A stretch of DNA of 64,000 nt from Bradyrhizobium sp. 149 (GTDB lineage Bacteria > Pseudomonadota > Alphaproteobacteria > Rhizobiales > Xanthobacteraceae), in the NCBI RefSeq assembly GCF_023073915.1, contig NZ_JADPKK010000017.1, positions 1-64,000 on the forward strand. Reading direction: 5' to 3'. The notes beneath the pieces are model-generated. The model saw nothing but the letters and a program-made list of their open reading frames with translations. It did not search any database and was not told the origin of the DNA. The position numbers and the translations under genes are program-made. Shown here one piece after another: positions 48,680-57,104 of this stretch. Position 1 is the stretch's first letter. Every line of letters starts with the position of its first letter.

Positions 48680-49786
48680 TCATTCCCGCATCAGATAGGC
48701 ATCGACCGGCGCGCCCGCCGCAAATCCCTCGTGGCTGGCGGGAACAATTAGCCATGCATCGGCGCGGGCAATTGCGTGGAGCGGCCATTCGCCTACCGCA
48801 AGCGGCACCCACGCGTGATGTTCCTCGGCCAGCAGGACCATTTCGGCGATGCCGACGCTGGATGCAATCTTGCCCGCGAGCGGCAAGGTCGTCCGTCGGC
48901 GCGGCAGTCGCGCGGACAGCCGGTCGATAAGCGGCAGCACGAGGGCGAGCCAGACCGCAAGCGCATGGCCCGGCGATCCGGGCAAGGCAACGACAGGAAC
49001 CGTTCCGAGCCGCCCGACCGCGGCGGTGCGTCCGGGCTGGAGCGCAAGACCATGGGCGATCACATCACCACGCTGGGCCAGCGCCGTGATGGCGGCATCC
49101 TTGCGACCGACACCGCTGCCGCCGACCGTCAGCAGGAGATCGCAGGCAGCAGGGCCGAATGCCTCCGCGATCGATCCCGCATCTCGCGCGCCGGCCTCGT
49201 GCGTTTGCACATCCAGCCCTGCGGCGCGCACGATGTCGGCAATCAGATGCATGGTCACCGTTGCACCTGGTACATTGACAATGCGCAGCCGCGGACGGCG
49301 CACGCTCATCCGGTCCAGTCCGGCGGCGCGCGCGAGCAACAGAGCGGCAAAACCGACTGGACACCCTTCTGCCGCGACAGGCGTGCGTCGGTCGATGTCG
49401 CTTCCAGCGCGCCTGACGCCTTGCCCCGGCACGCCCTCCGCCAGCACCTGGGCGAGTGGGCCCGACAACTCGATTGCGTCGGCATCGAGCACGCAGTCGC
49501 ATCCCGCCGGCATCGCGTCGCCGGCATCGACCCAAGCGGGCGCCGTTGTCAGAAGCAGTGGTGAATAGGAGGACGCACCGACCAGATCATTGGCGCACAA
49601 CGCCCAGCCATCCGCGGCAGCGACGTCACGAGACGGTTCGGCCGCAAGCAGCGGATTGGCCGCCGCGATACAGCCGGCCGCTTCAGTCAGCGGCAACTCC
49701 AACGGCGCAAGCGGATCAGGCCCCATCAGCAACGCGGCGAGGGCAGTATCGAGCGGCGTCAGCGATGGCGGCAGGCGCTGGGTCAT
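48680..49786 (-). CDS. MoeA-like molybdopterin-binding protein
   Basis: A 368-residue divergent MoeA relative. Recognisable are SRDVAAADGWALCANDLVG, DLLLTVGGSGVGRKDAAITA and ALPGSPGHALAVWLALVLPL, but the middle metal-insertion motifs differ from standard MoeA (GGSGVGRKD instead of GGVSTGEED). It may bind molybdopterin without full catalytic function or act with tungsten or a modified cofactor. The start is ATG 49786; ATG 49807 and TTG 49822 are alternatives. It is in an operon between the TupA-like gene (54 bp) and the MoeA-PBP gene (1 bp). Confidence 0.8.
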   Translation of the reverse strand: MTQRLPPSLTPLDTALAALLMGPDPLAPLELPLTEAAGCIAAANPLLAAEPSRDVAAADGWALCANDLVGASSYSPLLLTTAPAWVDAGDAMPAGCDCVLDADAIELSGPLAQVLAEGVPGQGVRRAGSDIDRRTPVAAEGCPVGFAALLLARAAGLDRMSVRRPRLRIVNVPGATVTMHLIADIVRAAGLDVQTHEAGARDAGSIAEAFGPAACDLLLTVGGSGVGRKDAAITALAQRGDVIAHGLALQPGRTAAVGRLGTVPVVALPGSPGHALAVWLALVLPLIDRLSARLPRRRTTLPLAGKIASSVGIAEMVLLAEEHHAWVPLAVGEWPLHAIARADAWLIVPASHEGFAAGAPVDAYLMRE

Positions 49787-49840
49787 GCGCCATGATGGAC
49801 CATGCATCGCCCGGTTTGGCAACCGCTAGCGATGCGAACG

Positions 49841-50674
49841 TCAGCCGCCCGACTTGTCCGCATTGGGGAAGAACAGCTGTTGTCCGTCCACCTTGTATCC
49901 GGCGATCGCCGCCTGCCCGTCGGGCGAGATCAGCCAATCGACGAAGTCTTGCGCCAGCTCCTTCTTCACGTTCGGAAACTTCGCCGGGTTCACCAGCATG
50001 ACGCCGTACTGATTGAGCAACCGCTTGTCGCCTTCAACGACGATGTCGAGATCGCCGCGCTCCCGACAAGCGATCCAGCTGCCGCGGTCGGACAGCACAT
50101 AGGCGTTCGCCGTGCGCGCCGCATCGAGGGCGGAGGCCATGTCCTGCTTGGCTTCGCGATACCAGGCGCCCCTGGTGCTGGCGATGTCGATGCCGGCGAC
50201 GATCCAGAGCGCGAGCTCCGCGGCATGCGTGCCCGAGCGGTCTGCGCGCGTCACGAACGGCACGCCCTTGGCCTCGATCGCCTTCAGCGCGGTCGCGATG
50301 TCCTTGCCCTTCACGCCGGCGGGATCGCTCTTCGGCCCGATCAGCACATAGTCGTTGTACATCACGTCAAAGCGCTTCACGGCAAAACCGTCGGCAACGA
50401 ATTTCTCCTCCTGCGGCCGTGCATGCATCAGCACGACGTCGACTTCGCCCCTTCGCGCCCCGTCGAGAACCTCATCGGCGCGCCGCGCGATCACCGTCAC
50501 GTCGATGCCGGTCTTTTCACGGAAGATCGGCAGCAGATGATCGAGCAGGCCGGACTCCTGTGTCGCCGTCGTCGAGGCCAGGACGATCGCGCGGTCCTCC
50601 GCGGATGACGCCGCAACGCCTGCGGCAAGGCCGCAGAGAAGCGCGAGTGCTACGGACAGGCGGCGGACGGCCAT
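49841..50674 (-). CDS. TupA-like oxyanion-binding periplasmic protein
   Basis: A 277-residue exported protein (signal RLSVALALLCGLAAGVAASS). The start of the mature chain IVLASTTATQESGLLDHLLP, then DVMYNDYVLIGPKSDPAGV and TRADRSGTHAAELALW follow the TupA pattern for tungstate-binding proteins, though the usual VGTGQALK segment is replaced by ARRADEVLDGARRGE. No tupB or tupC permease or ATPase gene is adjacent, so transport partners must lie elsewhere, or the protein acts as a sensor. GGAG precedes ATG 50674 at nine bases. It heads the operon with two MoeA-type genes. Confidence 0.8.
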   Translation of the reverse strand: MAVRRLSVALALLCGLAAGVAASSAEDRAIVLASTTATQESGLLDHLLPIFREKTGIDVTVIARRADEVLDGARRGEVDVVLMHARPQEEKFVADGFAVKRFDVMYNDYVLIGPKSDPAGVKGKDIATALKAIEAKGVPFVTRADRSGTHAAELALWIVAGIDIASTRGAWYREAKQDMASALDAARTANAYVLSDRGSWIACRERGDLDIVVEGDKRLLNQYGVMLVNPAKFPNVKKELAQDFVDWLISPDGQAAIAGYKVDGQQLFFPNADKSGG

Positions 50675-50975
50675 GATCGGGTTCTCCACTGGCTAAACGC
50701 GATCATGATGATGGTGGATTGCGCCGCACTCGTGACGCGTTTGCACATTGTGCCCGCCGCATTCGGGAAATTCCGGCAATGCGCCCCGCCGATGACCGCA
50801 AAGCTCGCACCACGCGAGCGATTCAGGATCGTTCACCAAGGCAGAAATCGCGCGTGAGGATGTGTTGCAAAGCAGCGAGATGATCGGGCATGGTCATGGC
50901 GGACAAATCTTGAAATGCAGAATTCCACCTGCGTCGAACGTCAAAAAGAAGCAAGAATTTGCATAGGAATGCAGG

Positions 50976-51869
50976 ATGGAATTCCTGACGACCAGCGAAG
51001 CCGCCGACTATCTTCGGCTCGGCGAACGCAAGCTTTACGAACTCGTCACCACAGGTGCGATCCCCAGCACCAAGGTGACTGGGAAGTGGCTCTTCCCGCG
51101 GCACGAGCTCGACCTCTGGGTGCTGTCCGGGCTGGCGCGTCCGGCCGGCATGCTGATTGCGGAGCCGCCGCCGGTGGTCGGCGGCAGCCAGGACGAGCTT
51201 CTGGATTGGAGCCTGCGCGAGTCCGGCTCGGGCCTGGGATCGATGAGCGAGGGCAGCGCGCGCGGGCTCGAGCGCTTGCAGCGCGACGAGGTGATGGCTG
51301 TGGCCATGCACTTCCACAGCCTCGATGCCGACGGCAATCTTGCCGCCAGCGCCAGTGCGACCGTCCTGCGTGACGCTCCGGACCTGCATGATGCATTGCT
51401 GGTCGCGTTCGTGCGCCGCGAGCAGGGTCTCGTGCTGCCGCCGGGCAATCCCAAGCGGCTGCGCGGCCTCTCCGACGTGCTCGCGCTCGGTGCCAGGATG
51501 GCGATGCGACAACAGGGCACAGGCGCGCAGATGCTGCTCGATGTGCTGCTGAAGCGCGCCGGCGCCTCGACGCGCGATCTGCGCCGGATCGAGACGCCCG
51601 CCCTGACCGGCCCGGATCTGGCCGAGATCGTCCGCGCGGGGCAGGCCGATTGCGGGATCGCGACGCGTGCGGCAGCGCGCTCGGCCGGCCTCGATTTCGT
51701 GCCGCTGGTTTGGGAGAATTTCGACCTCGCGATGCGGCAGCGCAGCTATTTCCGCCCCGGCATGCAGGCCCTGATCCGGTTCCTCAGCGAAAAACGCTTG
51801 CGGCAGCGCGCCGAGGAGCTGACCGGCTACGACCCCTCGCCGGCCGGACAAATCCGCTTCGCGGCCTGA
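50976..51869 (+). CDS. HTH (excisionase-type) regulator with PBP-like domain
   Basis: A 297-residue regulator. The N-terminal MerR/excisionase-like helix-turn-helix is MEFLTTSEAADYLRLGERKL then VTGKWLFPRHELDLW. The rest, about residues 80-297, is a cytoplasmic PBP-like domain (FVRREQGLVLPPGNPKRLRG, GTGAQMLLDVLLKRAGASTR, ADCGIATRAAARSAGLDFVP) of the same type as the one fused to MoeA at 46717-48678. It is divergent from the TupA-like operon with a 286-bp gap, and a molybdate/tungstate sensor role is the natural inference. AGG is two to eight bases before the ATG. Confidence 0.87.
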   Translation: MEFLTTSEAADYLRLGERKLYELVTTGAIPSTKVTGKWLFPRHELDLWVLSGLARPAGMLIAEPPPVVGGSQDELLDWSLRESGSGLGSMSEGSARGLERLQRDEVMAVAMHFHSLDADGNLAASASATVLRDAPDLHDALLVAFVRREQGLVLPPGNPKRLRGLSDVLALGARMAMRQQGTGAQMLLDVLLKRAGASTRDLRRIETPALTGPDLAEIVRAGQADCGIATRAAARSAGLDFVPLVWENFDLAMRQRSYFRPGMQALIRFLSEKRLRQRAEELTGYDPSPAGQIRFAA

Positions 51870-51968
51870 CGTTGACGCCCGCCCCCAAATAGTTGCAAAA
51901 GAAACCAATTCAGCCGGGCCATACCCGGAGGCATCACCGGCCAACGCGCCGGGTCAGGGGAGGACAAC

Positions 51969-53198
51969 GTGAAGCCAACGAGATTTGGACTGCCGGTCGC
52001 TGCCGGCTTTGCAGCGACGTTCCTGGCGGCGACGCTGCTGCCGGGCACGGCGTCGGCGCAGGTGTCCGACGACATCGTCAAGATCGGCGTGCTCACCGAC
52101 ATGAACGGTCCGGCCTCGGCCCCGACCGGCCAGGGCTCGGTGACGGCGGCGCAGATGGCGATCGACGATTTCGGCGGCACCGTGCTCGGCAAGCCGATCA
52201 GCATCGTCGTCGGCGACCACCAGCTCAAGGCCGACATCGGCGGCGCCATCGCGCGGCGCTGGTACGACGTCGACCAGGTCGATCTGATCGTCGACGTGCC
52301 GGTCTCCGCGGTCGGGCTCGCGGTGCAGAACATGGCGAACGAGAAAAAGCGCCTGTTCATCACCCACTCCACCGGCACTGCGGATTTCCATGGCAAGTTC
52401 TGCTCGCCTTACGCGATCCAGTGGGTGTTCGACACCCGCGCGCTCGCGGTCGGGACCGCGGACGCCGTGGTCAAGCGCGGCGGCGACAGCTGGTTCTTCA
52501 TCACCGACGACTACGCCTTCGGCCATTCGCTGGAGCGTGACGCCTCCGCGGTCGTGACCGCCAATGGCGGCAAGGTGCTGGGCTCGGTGCGGCCGCCGCT
52601 GGCAACGCCCGACCTCTCGTCCTTCGTGCTGCAGGCGCAGGCCTCCAAGGCCAAGATCATCGGCATCGCCGCCGGGCCGCCCAACAACATGAACGAGATC
52701 AAGACCGGCTCCGAGTTCGGCGTGTTCAAGGGCGGCCAGCAGATGGCGGCGCTGCTGGCGCTGATCACCGACATTCACGGCATCGGCTTGCAGGCTGCCC
52801 AAGGGCTGTTGCTGACGACGTCGTTCTATTGGGACATGGACGACAAGACGCGCGAATGGTCGAAGCGCTATTTCGCCAAGCTGAACAAGATGCCGTCGAT
52901 GTGGCAGGCCGGCGTCTATTCGAGCGTGATGCACTATCTCAACGCCATCAAGGAAACCGGCACCGACGATCCGCTCAAGGTCGCGGCCAAGATGCGGGAA
53001 AAGCCGATCGAGGATTTCTTCGCCCGCAACGGCAAACTGCGCGAGGACAATCTGATGGTGCACGACCTCTGGCTGGTGCAGGTGAAGACGCCGGAGGAGA
53101 GCAAATATCCGTGGGACTATTACAAGATCCTCACGACGATCTCGGGCGACAAGGCGTTCGGGCCGCCGGACCCGGCGTGTGCGATGGTGAAGAAGTGA
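51969..53198 (+). CDS. ABC transporter substrate-binding protein, LivK type
   Basis: A 409-residue exported protein with signal peptide (AATFLAATLLPGTASAQ) and the type I periplasmic fold of branched-chain amino-acid/amide binding proteins (VKIGVLTDMNGPASAPTGQG, AAQMAIDDFGG, FFITDDYAFGHSLERDASAV). GTG start at 51969 with GGGGAGG five bases upstream. There are no permease or ATPase genes nearby. The ligand is unknown; in Bradyrhizobium such orphans are numerous and often bind aromatic or small organic acids. Confidence 0.9.
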   Translation: MKPTRFGLPVAAGFAATFLAATLLPGTASAQVSDDIVKIGVLTDMNGPASAPTGQGSVTAAQMAIDDFGGTVLGKPISIVVGDHQLKADIGGAIARRWYDVDQVDLIVDVPVSAVGLAVQNMANEKKRLFITHSTGTADFHGKFCSPYAIQWVFDTRALAVGTADAVVKRGGDSWFFITDDYAFGHSLERDASAVVTANGGKVLGSVRPPLATPDLSSFVLQAQASKAKIIGIAAGPPNNMNEIKTGSEFGVFKGGQQMAALLALITDIHGIGLQAAQGLLLTTSFYWDMDDKTREWSKRYFAKLNKMPSMWQAGVYSSVMHYLNAIKETGTDDPLKVAAKMREKPIEDFFARNGKLREDNLMVHDLWLVQVKTPEESKYPWDYYKILTTISGDKAFGPPDPACAMVKK

Positions 53199-53216
53199 CC
53201 GCGTAGCGAGAGAGGT

Positions 53217-53302
53217 CGTCATGGCCGGGCTTGTCCCGGCCATCCACGATCTTTCACACGGCACCAAGAACGTGGATGCCCGGGACAAGCCCGGGCATGA
53301 CG
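53217..53302. repeat. Dispersed palindromic repeat, class B
   Basis: Starts CGTCATGGCCGGGCTTGTCC and ends GGACAAGCCCGGGCATGACG, with inner arms ATCCACG and CGTGGAT, folding into a long imperfect hairpin of about 86 bp. It differs in sequence from class A. It lies between the converging ends of the LivK-type and TAXI genes and could serve as a bidirectional terminator. Confidence 0.8.
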
Positions 53303-53321
53303 GCTGTGGGTATACTCCGCG

Positions 53322-54287
53322 CTACTTCGCCACGCCGATCTCGCGAAAGTACTTCATCACGCCGGGATGGATCAGCTCGGGCTTCGGCGCGGCCGCGATC
53401 GTGTTCGCGGCCGTGGTCTCGCAGGCTTGCGCGAGCTGCTTGCAGAATGTCGCCTCGACAGCGTGAAGCGTCTTGGCAAGGCGATAGGCGAGATCATCAG
53501 GCAGATCTTCGCGGGTCAGGACAAAACTCCAGGAGCCGAGCGAGGCGATCGGCTCGGACTGCTTCGGGTAGCTGCCGGCCGGCACGGTGAGCGGCTTGAG
53601 GAACGCATGTTTGGCGCGGATGCGCGCGATCTCCTCGGCACTGGGCGCGATGAAGCGCGCGCCTGACGCACTCGAGGCCACCGCCGCAAAGCCGGGCCAA
53701 CCGATGCCGGCGCCCCACAATGCAGCAACACGACCATCCTCGACCATCGCAGGGCCGTCGCCGGCACGGTCGAGATAAACAGCCTTGAAGTCCTCGTCCT
53801 GCCTCAACCCGAGACCGTCGAGCACGTAGCGCGCCAGGATTGGCAGGCCCGAACCTTTGGCACCGAATGCGACGGGCTGGCCGACGAGATCGCGGATGGT
53901 CCTGTACGGACTGTCCGCGCGCACAACGAACATGCCGGGATTGGAATAGATCGCCGTGAGGATCTTCAATCGCACCGGCGCGCGGCCGATGCCGGCGAAG
54001 GCCTCATAGGCCGGCTCGCCCGCGACCAGAGCGAGATCGAGCTCGCCCTTCTCCAGCAGCGGAATGTTCTCGTTGCTGCCCTTGGTGTTGCGGGGCGCGA
54101 TGGTGATTTGCGGATCGGCCGCGTTCATCACTTGCGCAAAGGCGTTGCCATAGAGCGGAAAGCCGCCGCCGGGCGTCGCGGTGCCCAAACTGATCGTCGT
54201 GGTCGGAATGGCCGTGCCTCCGGTTTGAGCTGCGGCGGGGCTTAACAGCAGCGCCGCGCCGAGAAGAAGGGTGATTGCGAATCTCAT
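53322..54287 (-). CDS. TAXI-family TRAP-type solute-binding protein
   Basis: A 321-residue exported protein (signal ITLLLGAALLLSPAAAQ). ISLGTATPGGGFPLYGNAFA, NTKGSNENIPLLEKGELDLA and QPVAFGAKGSGLPILARYVL match the TAXI group of TRAP solute receptors. The usual TRAP membrane genes are absent. It is divergent from the Bug-family gene across 106 bp. Ligand unknown. Confidence 0.88.
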   Translation of the reverse strand: MRFAITLLLGAALLLSPAAAQTGGTAIPTTTISLGTATPGGGFPLYGNAFAQVMNAADPQITIAPRNTKGSNENIPLLEKGELDLALVAGEPAYEAFAGIGRAPVRLKILTAIYSNPGMFVVRADSPYRTIRDLVGQPVAFGAKGSGLPILARYVLDGLGLRQDEDFKAVYLDRAGDGPAMVEDGRVAALWGAGIGWPGFAAVASSASGARFIAPSAEEIARIRAKHAFLKPLTVPAGSYPKQSEPIASLGSWSFVLTREDLPDDLAYRLAKTLHAVEATFCKQLAQACETTAANTIAAAPKPELIHPGVMKYFREIGVAK

Positions 54288-54393
54288 GGTCGGTTCCGGC
54301 GGGGGCGCGTCAACATCGACTTGCGACGATGTAGGCAGCGCCCGGATTTTGTGAAAGCATGCAGCCAACGACAATAGAACAATGGGAGGCTTC

Positions 54394-55371
54394 ATGTTGC
54401 GAATTTTGCGTAACAGTATTTTCGGGCTGGTTTTCATTTCAACGCTTTTCAGCGCCGCGCCTCCCGCCTCCGCAGCCGGCTATCCCGACCGTCCCGTGCA
54501 CTGGATCATCGGCTTCTCCGCCGGCGGCCCGGTCGATATCGTCGCGCGGATCATGGCGCAATGGCTGTCGGATCGTTTTGGCCAGCAGTTCATCGTCGAG
54601 AACCGCACCGGCTCGGGCGGCAACATCGCGGCCGCTGCTGCGATCGCCTCGCCGGCGGACGGCTACACGCTGCTGTTCGTCGCGCCCAACAACGCGATCT
54701 CGACCTCGCTCTACAAGAAGCTGCCGTTCGACTTCCTGCGCGACACGGTGCCGGTCGCGAGCATCATGCAGCTCACCAACATGCTGGTCGTCTCCAACGC
54801 GTTTCCCGCGAAGACGGTTCAGGAGTTCATCGACTACTGCAAGGCCAATCCCGGCAAGATCTCCTTTGCCTCGTCCGGCAACGGCACCTCGGTGCACATG
54901 TCGGCGGAGCTGTTCAAGGTGATGACCAAGTGCGACATGGTGCACGTGCCCTATCGCGGCTCGGCCATCGCCTTCCCCGACATCATCTCCAACAAGGTGC
55001 AGCTGATCTTCGACAACCTTCCCTCCGCGATGGAGCAGGCGAAGGGCGGCACTGTCCGCGCGTTAGGGGTGACCTCGCCGCAGCGCTGGCCGAGCGTGCC
55101 CGACGTGCCTGCGATCGCCGAGACGGTGCCGGGCTTCGAATCGGTCGGCTTCTACGGCATCTCCGCGCCGAAGGGCACGCCGGGCGAAGTGATCGAGATC
55201 CTCAACAAGGCCGTCAACGAGGCGCTGAAGGATCCGAAGCTGGTCGCGCGGCTCACTGAAACCGGTGGCATCCCCAAGCCGATGACGCCGGCCGAGTTCG
55301 GCAAACTGGTCACCGACGAGACCGAGAAGTGGCGCAAGGTGGTGGAGTTCGCCGGCGTGTCGGTGGATTAG
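54394..55371 (+). CDS. Bug-family (TctC-type) solute-binding protein
   Basis: A 325-residue exported protein (signal ending APPASAAG). Family motifs YPDRPVHWIIGFSAGGPVDI then RIMAQWLSDRFGQQFIVENR, GGNIAAAAAIASPADGYTLL and SFASSGNGTSVHMSAELFK are all in place. ATG 54394 has GGGAGG four bases upstream, which favours it over ATG 54382. TctAB membrane genes are absent. It is the third orphan solute receptor in a row. Confidence 0.92.
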   Translation: MLRILRNSIFGLVFISTLFSAAPPASAAGYPDRPVHWIIGFSAGGPVDIVARIMAQWLSDRFGQQFIVENRTGSGGNIAAAAAIASPADGYTLLFVAPNNAISTSLYKKLPFDFLRDTVPVASIMQLTNMLVVSNAFPAKTVQEFIDYCKANPGKISFASSGNGTSVHMSAELFKVMTKCDMVHVPYRGSAIAFPDIISNKVQLIFDNLPSAMEQAKGGTVRALGVTSPQRWPSVPDVPAIAETVPGFESVGFYGISAPKGTPGEVIEILNKAVNEALKDPKLVARLTETGGIPKPMTPAEFGKLVTDETEKWRKVVEFAGVSVD

Positions 55372-55728
55372 CAGGCGGCCCCGCGGCGGGCCTGTCGCTC
55401 GCCGCCAACATTATTTGGGGGGAGCGGCAGGCCTCTCAAAACAAAAGGCGCGAAAACAACCCCATGCACAGTAGAAGACCTGAGCAATCACAGCGGGTTA
55501 CGGAGGCCGAAAAGCAAGCCCGCCGAACCAACGGGTTCCCTCAGGGCATTTGACCCGTCGGGCAAAACAGGCGCATAAGTACACCCTCGCAAGATTTCGG
55601 TAATTTGGAAGCCCCGACCCTGCAGCGCCTATGTCCAGGTCGCCAGCGCCGGCATTGCACCCCCGCCTCCCTCCCTGTAAACGAACCGCGCACCGTTGCC
55701 GGCCGCCTCCACAGGCCGTCTCGCGGCG
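55372..55728. other. Gene-free stretch upstream of the tRNA gene
   Basis: 357 bp with no convincing gene. It contains the near-palindrome TTTGACCCG-T-CGGGCAAA at about 55549-55566, which looks like a small repeat element. The tRNA promoter must lie at the right end, but no clear -35/-10 pair was identified. Confidence 0.4.
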
Positions 55729-55804
55729 GGGCCTGTAGCTCAATGGTTAGAGCCGGCCGCTCATAACGGTCTGGTTGCAGGTTCGAGTCCTGCCGGGCCC
55801 ACCA
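55729..55804 (+). tRNA. tRNA with CAT anticodon (Ile2 or Met)
   Basis: A 76-nt gene with encoded CCA. Acceptor arms GGGCCTG/CGGGCCC, D-arm GCTC...GAGC, anticodon stem GGCCG/CGGTC around loop CTCATAA (anticodon CAT), T-arm GCAGG-TTCGAGT-CCTGC. Elongator Met and lysidine-modified Ile(CAU) cannot be separated with certainty by eye; the GGGCC acceptor end favours Ile2. Its 3' 45 bp recur at 61711-61755. Confidence 0.95.
55758..55802 (+). repeat. Attachment-site repeat, left copy (within tRNA)
   Basis: 45 bp from CGCTCATAAC in the anticodon arm to GGGCCCAC near the tRNA 3' end, identical to 61711-61755. The sequences diverge immediately on both sides, as expected of an att core. Confidence 0.85.
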
Positions 55805-56069
55805 CTGGAATCAGTGACTTGTCGATTTTGATATTTTCTACACCGCCAGAAATTCCGACAGAATCAAAAACGATCTTCGCGCAAATAACCAAGTCATCCC
55901 AATGGCAAATACTGGAGCCGGCCGTGCGCTACGGCACCCTTGCAGGTGTTGCCTACAACGGAAAGTCTGCACGCACGATCTCTGCTGCTGTTCGATGATC
56001 GGACATTCGTTGGCGACGTCCGCAATATGCGGTCCAAAGGCCAAGTAGTTCGTCGCGTGACAGGTGACG

Positions 56070-56867
56070 TTACGAACCGCCAGCACCCGCCTCGTCATCT
56101 TCAGCCTGGAGAATGGTTTCCGATAGCAGAGCCGCCGCCTTTTGAAGTGGGCGTATAAAGCGATCCAACTCGATGAAACTGACGCGAGCGGCCGGCACAG
56201 AGACACCGAGGCATGCGATTAGCTCTCGCTGCGGCGACAAAATAGGGACAGCACAACCCACAACTCCCTTCACATATTCTTCGTTAGTTTTAGCCCAGCC
56301 GCGCTGCCGCGTATCCTCGAGAACCTTCATCAGCGCGTGGAATTCTACGATCGTGGTTTCTGTGTACTTGGTGAGATGCAACGCGCGGCAAAGCTTCACG
56401 CGGGCGCGCTCGGGCAATCTACTCATGTAGATCTTGCCGGTAGAGGTGCAGTGTAGTGGCGCGGCTTCTCCGGGATTGAACTGAAGGCCTTGCGGCTCCG
56501 AAACGCGAACGCTGTCGACGTAGGCAACGACATTGTCGCGAACCACGCCGATCTCGCATTGCTCGCCGATTTCCCCTGCGACCGCACGAAGTACCGCGTG
56601 CCGCCGCGCCGTGCGAAATGCTGCACCGATGACGGAGGCCGATAACGTGACGAGCTGATTTCCCACGACGTAGCGCTTGGTGCCGAGCGCCTTTTGAAGC
56701 AGGCCGCGCTCCTCCAGATTTCCGATGAGCCGATGTGCGGTCGGAAGAGGCAGAGAGAGAGACCTGCCGATCTCAGCCACGGAGACGGCTTTGCGTTGGT
56801 CGGCAACGAACCGCACGATCGCGAAGGCGCGATCCAATGGTCCATCCTTTTCAACTCGCTTGATCAT
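56070..56867 (-). CDS. IclR-family regulator
   Basis: A 265-residue regulator with an N-terminal winged helix (AVSVAEIGRSLSLPLPTAHR then LIGNLEERGLLQKALGTKRY) and a C-terminal effector domain (SVRVSEPQGLQFNPGEAAPL followed by HCTSTGKIYMS and GVVGCAVPILSPQRELIACL). The start is ATG 56867 with GGAAAA before it; TTG 56900 is possible. It is divergent from the aminotransferase-ABC operon and is likely its local regulator. Confidence 0.88.
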   Translation of the reverse strand: MIKRVEKDGPLDRAFAIVRFVADQRKAVSVAEIGRSLSLPLPTAHRLIGNLEERGLLQKALGTKRYVVGNQLVTLSASVIGAAFRTARRHAVLRAVAGEIGEQCEIGVVRDNVVAYVDSVRVSEPQGLQFNPGEAAPLHCTSTGKIYMSRLPERARVKLCRALHLTKYTETTIVEFHALMKVLEDTRQRGWAKTNEEYVKGVVGCAVPILSPQRELIACLGVSVPAARVSFIELDRFIRPLQKAAALLSETILQAEDDEAGAGGS

Positions 56868-56929
56868 TTTTCCGGCCTTGAAAATAGGTAGCGGAATCAA
56901 TGTGTACCGGCAAAGTTATCATTTTTCGG

Positions 56930-56942
56930 AATAGAAACTATT
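56930..56942. promoter_or_regulatory. Inverted repeat in the IclR/aminotransferase divergent region
   Basis: AATAG-AAA-CTATT is a perfect 5-bp inverted repeat with a 3-nt spacer in AT-rich DNA, 63 bp upstream of the IclR start and 163 bp upstream of the aminotransferase. It is a candidate IclR operator on position alone. Confidence 0.35.
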
Positions 56943-57104
56943 GAAATATGAAAATTAATGTTGTTGAAAATCGCAAAGCTCATATCCTTCGCGTTGCCGG
57001 TGATTGACCAAGAATGTCGCAACGGAGTCTCACCGTTCCGAAAATTTCGCTCCGCCGCTTGGCCGAGAGCCAAGTCTCGACGGCGCGCTCAACAGGAGAT
57101 GTGC

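Noticed and set aside
55838..56206. 122-codon minus-strand frame at the left end of the tRNA element
   Set aside because: Overlaps the IclR gene end on the same strand in another frame and has no motif or credible codon pattern.
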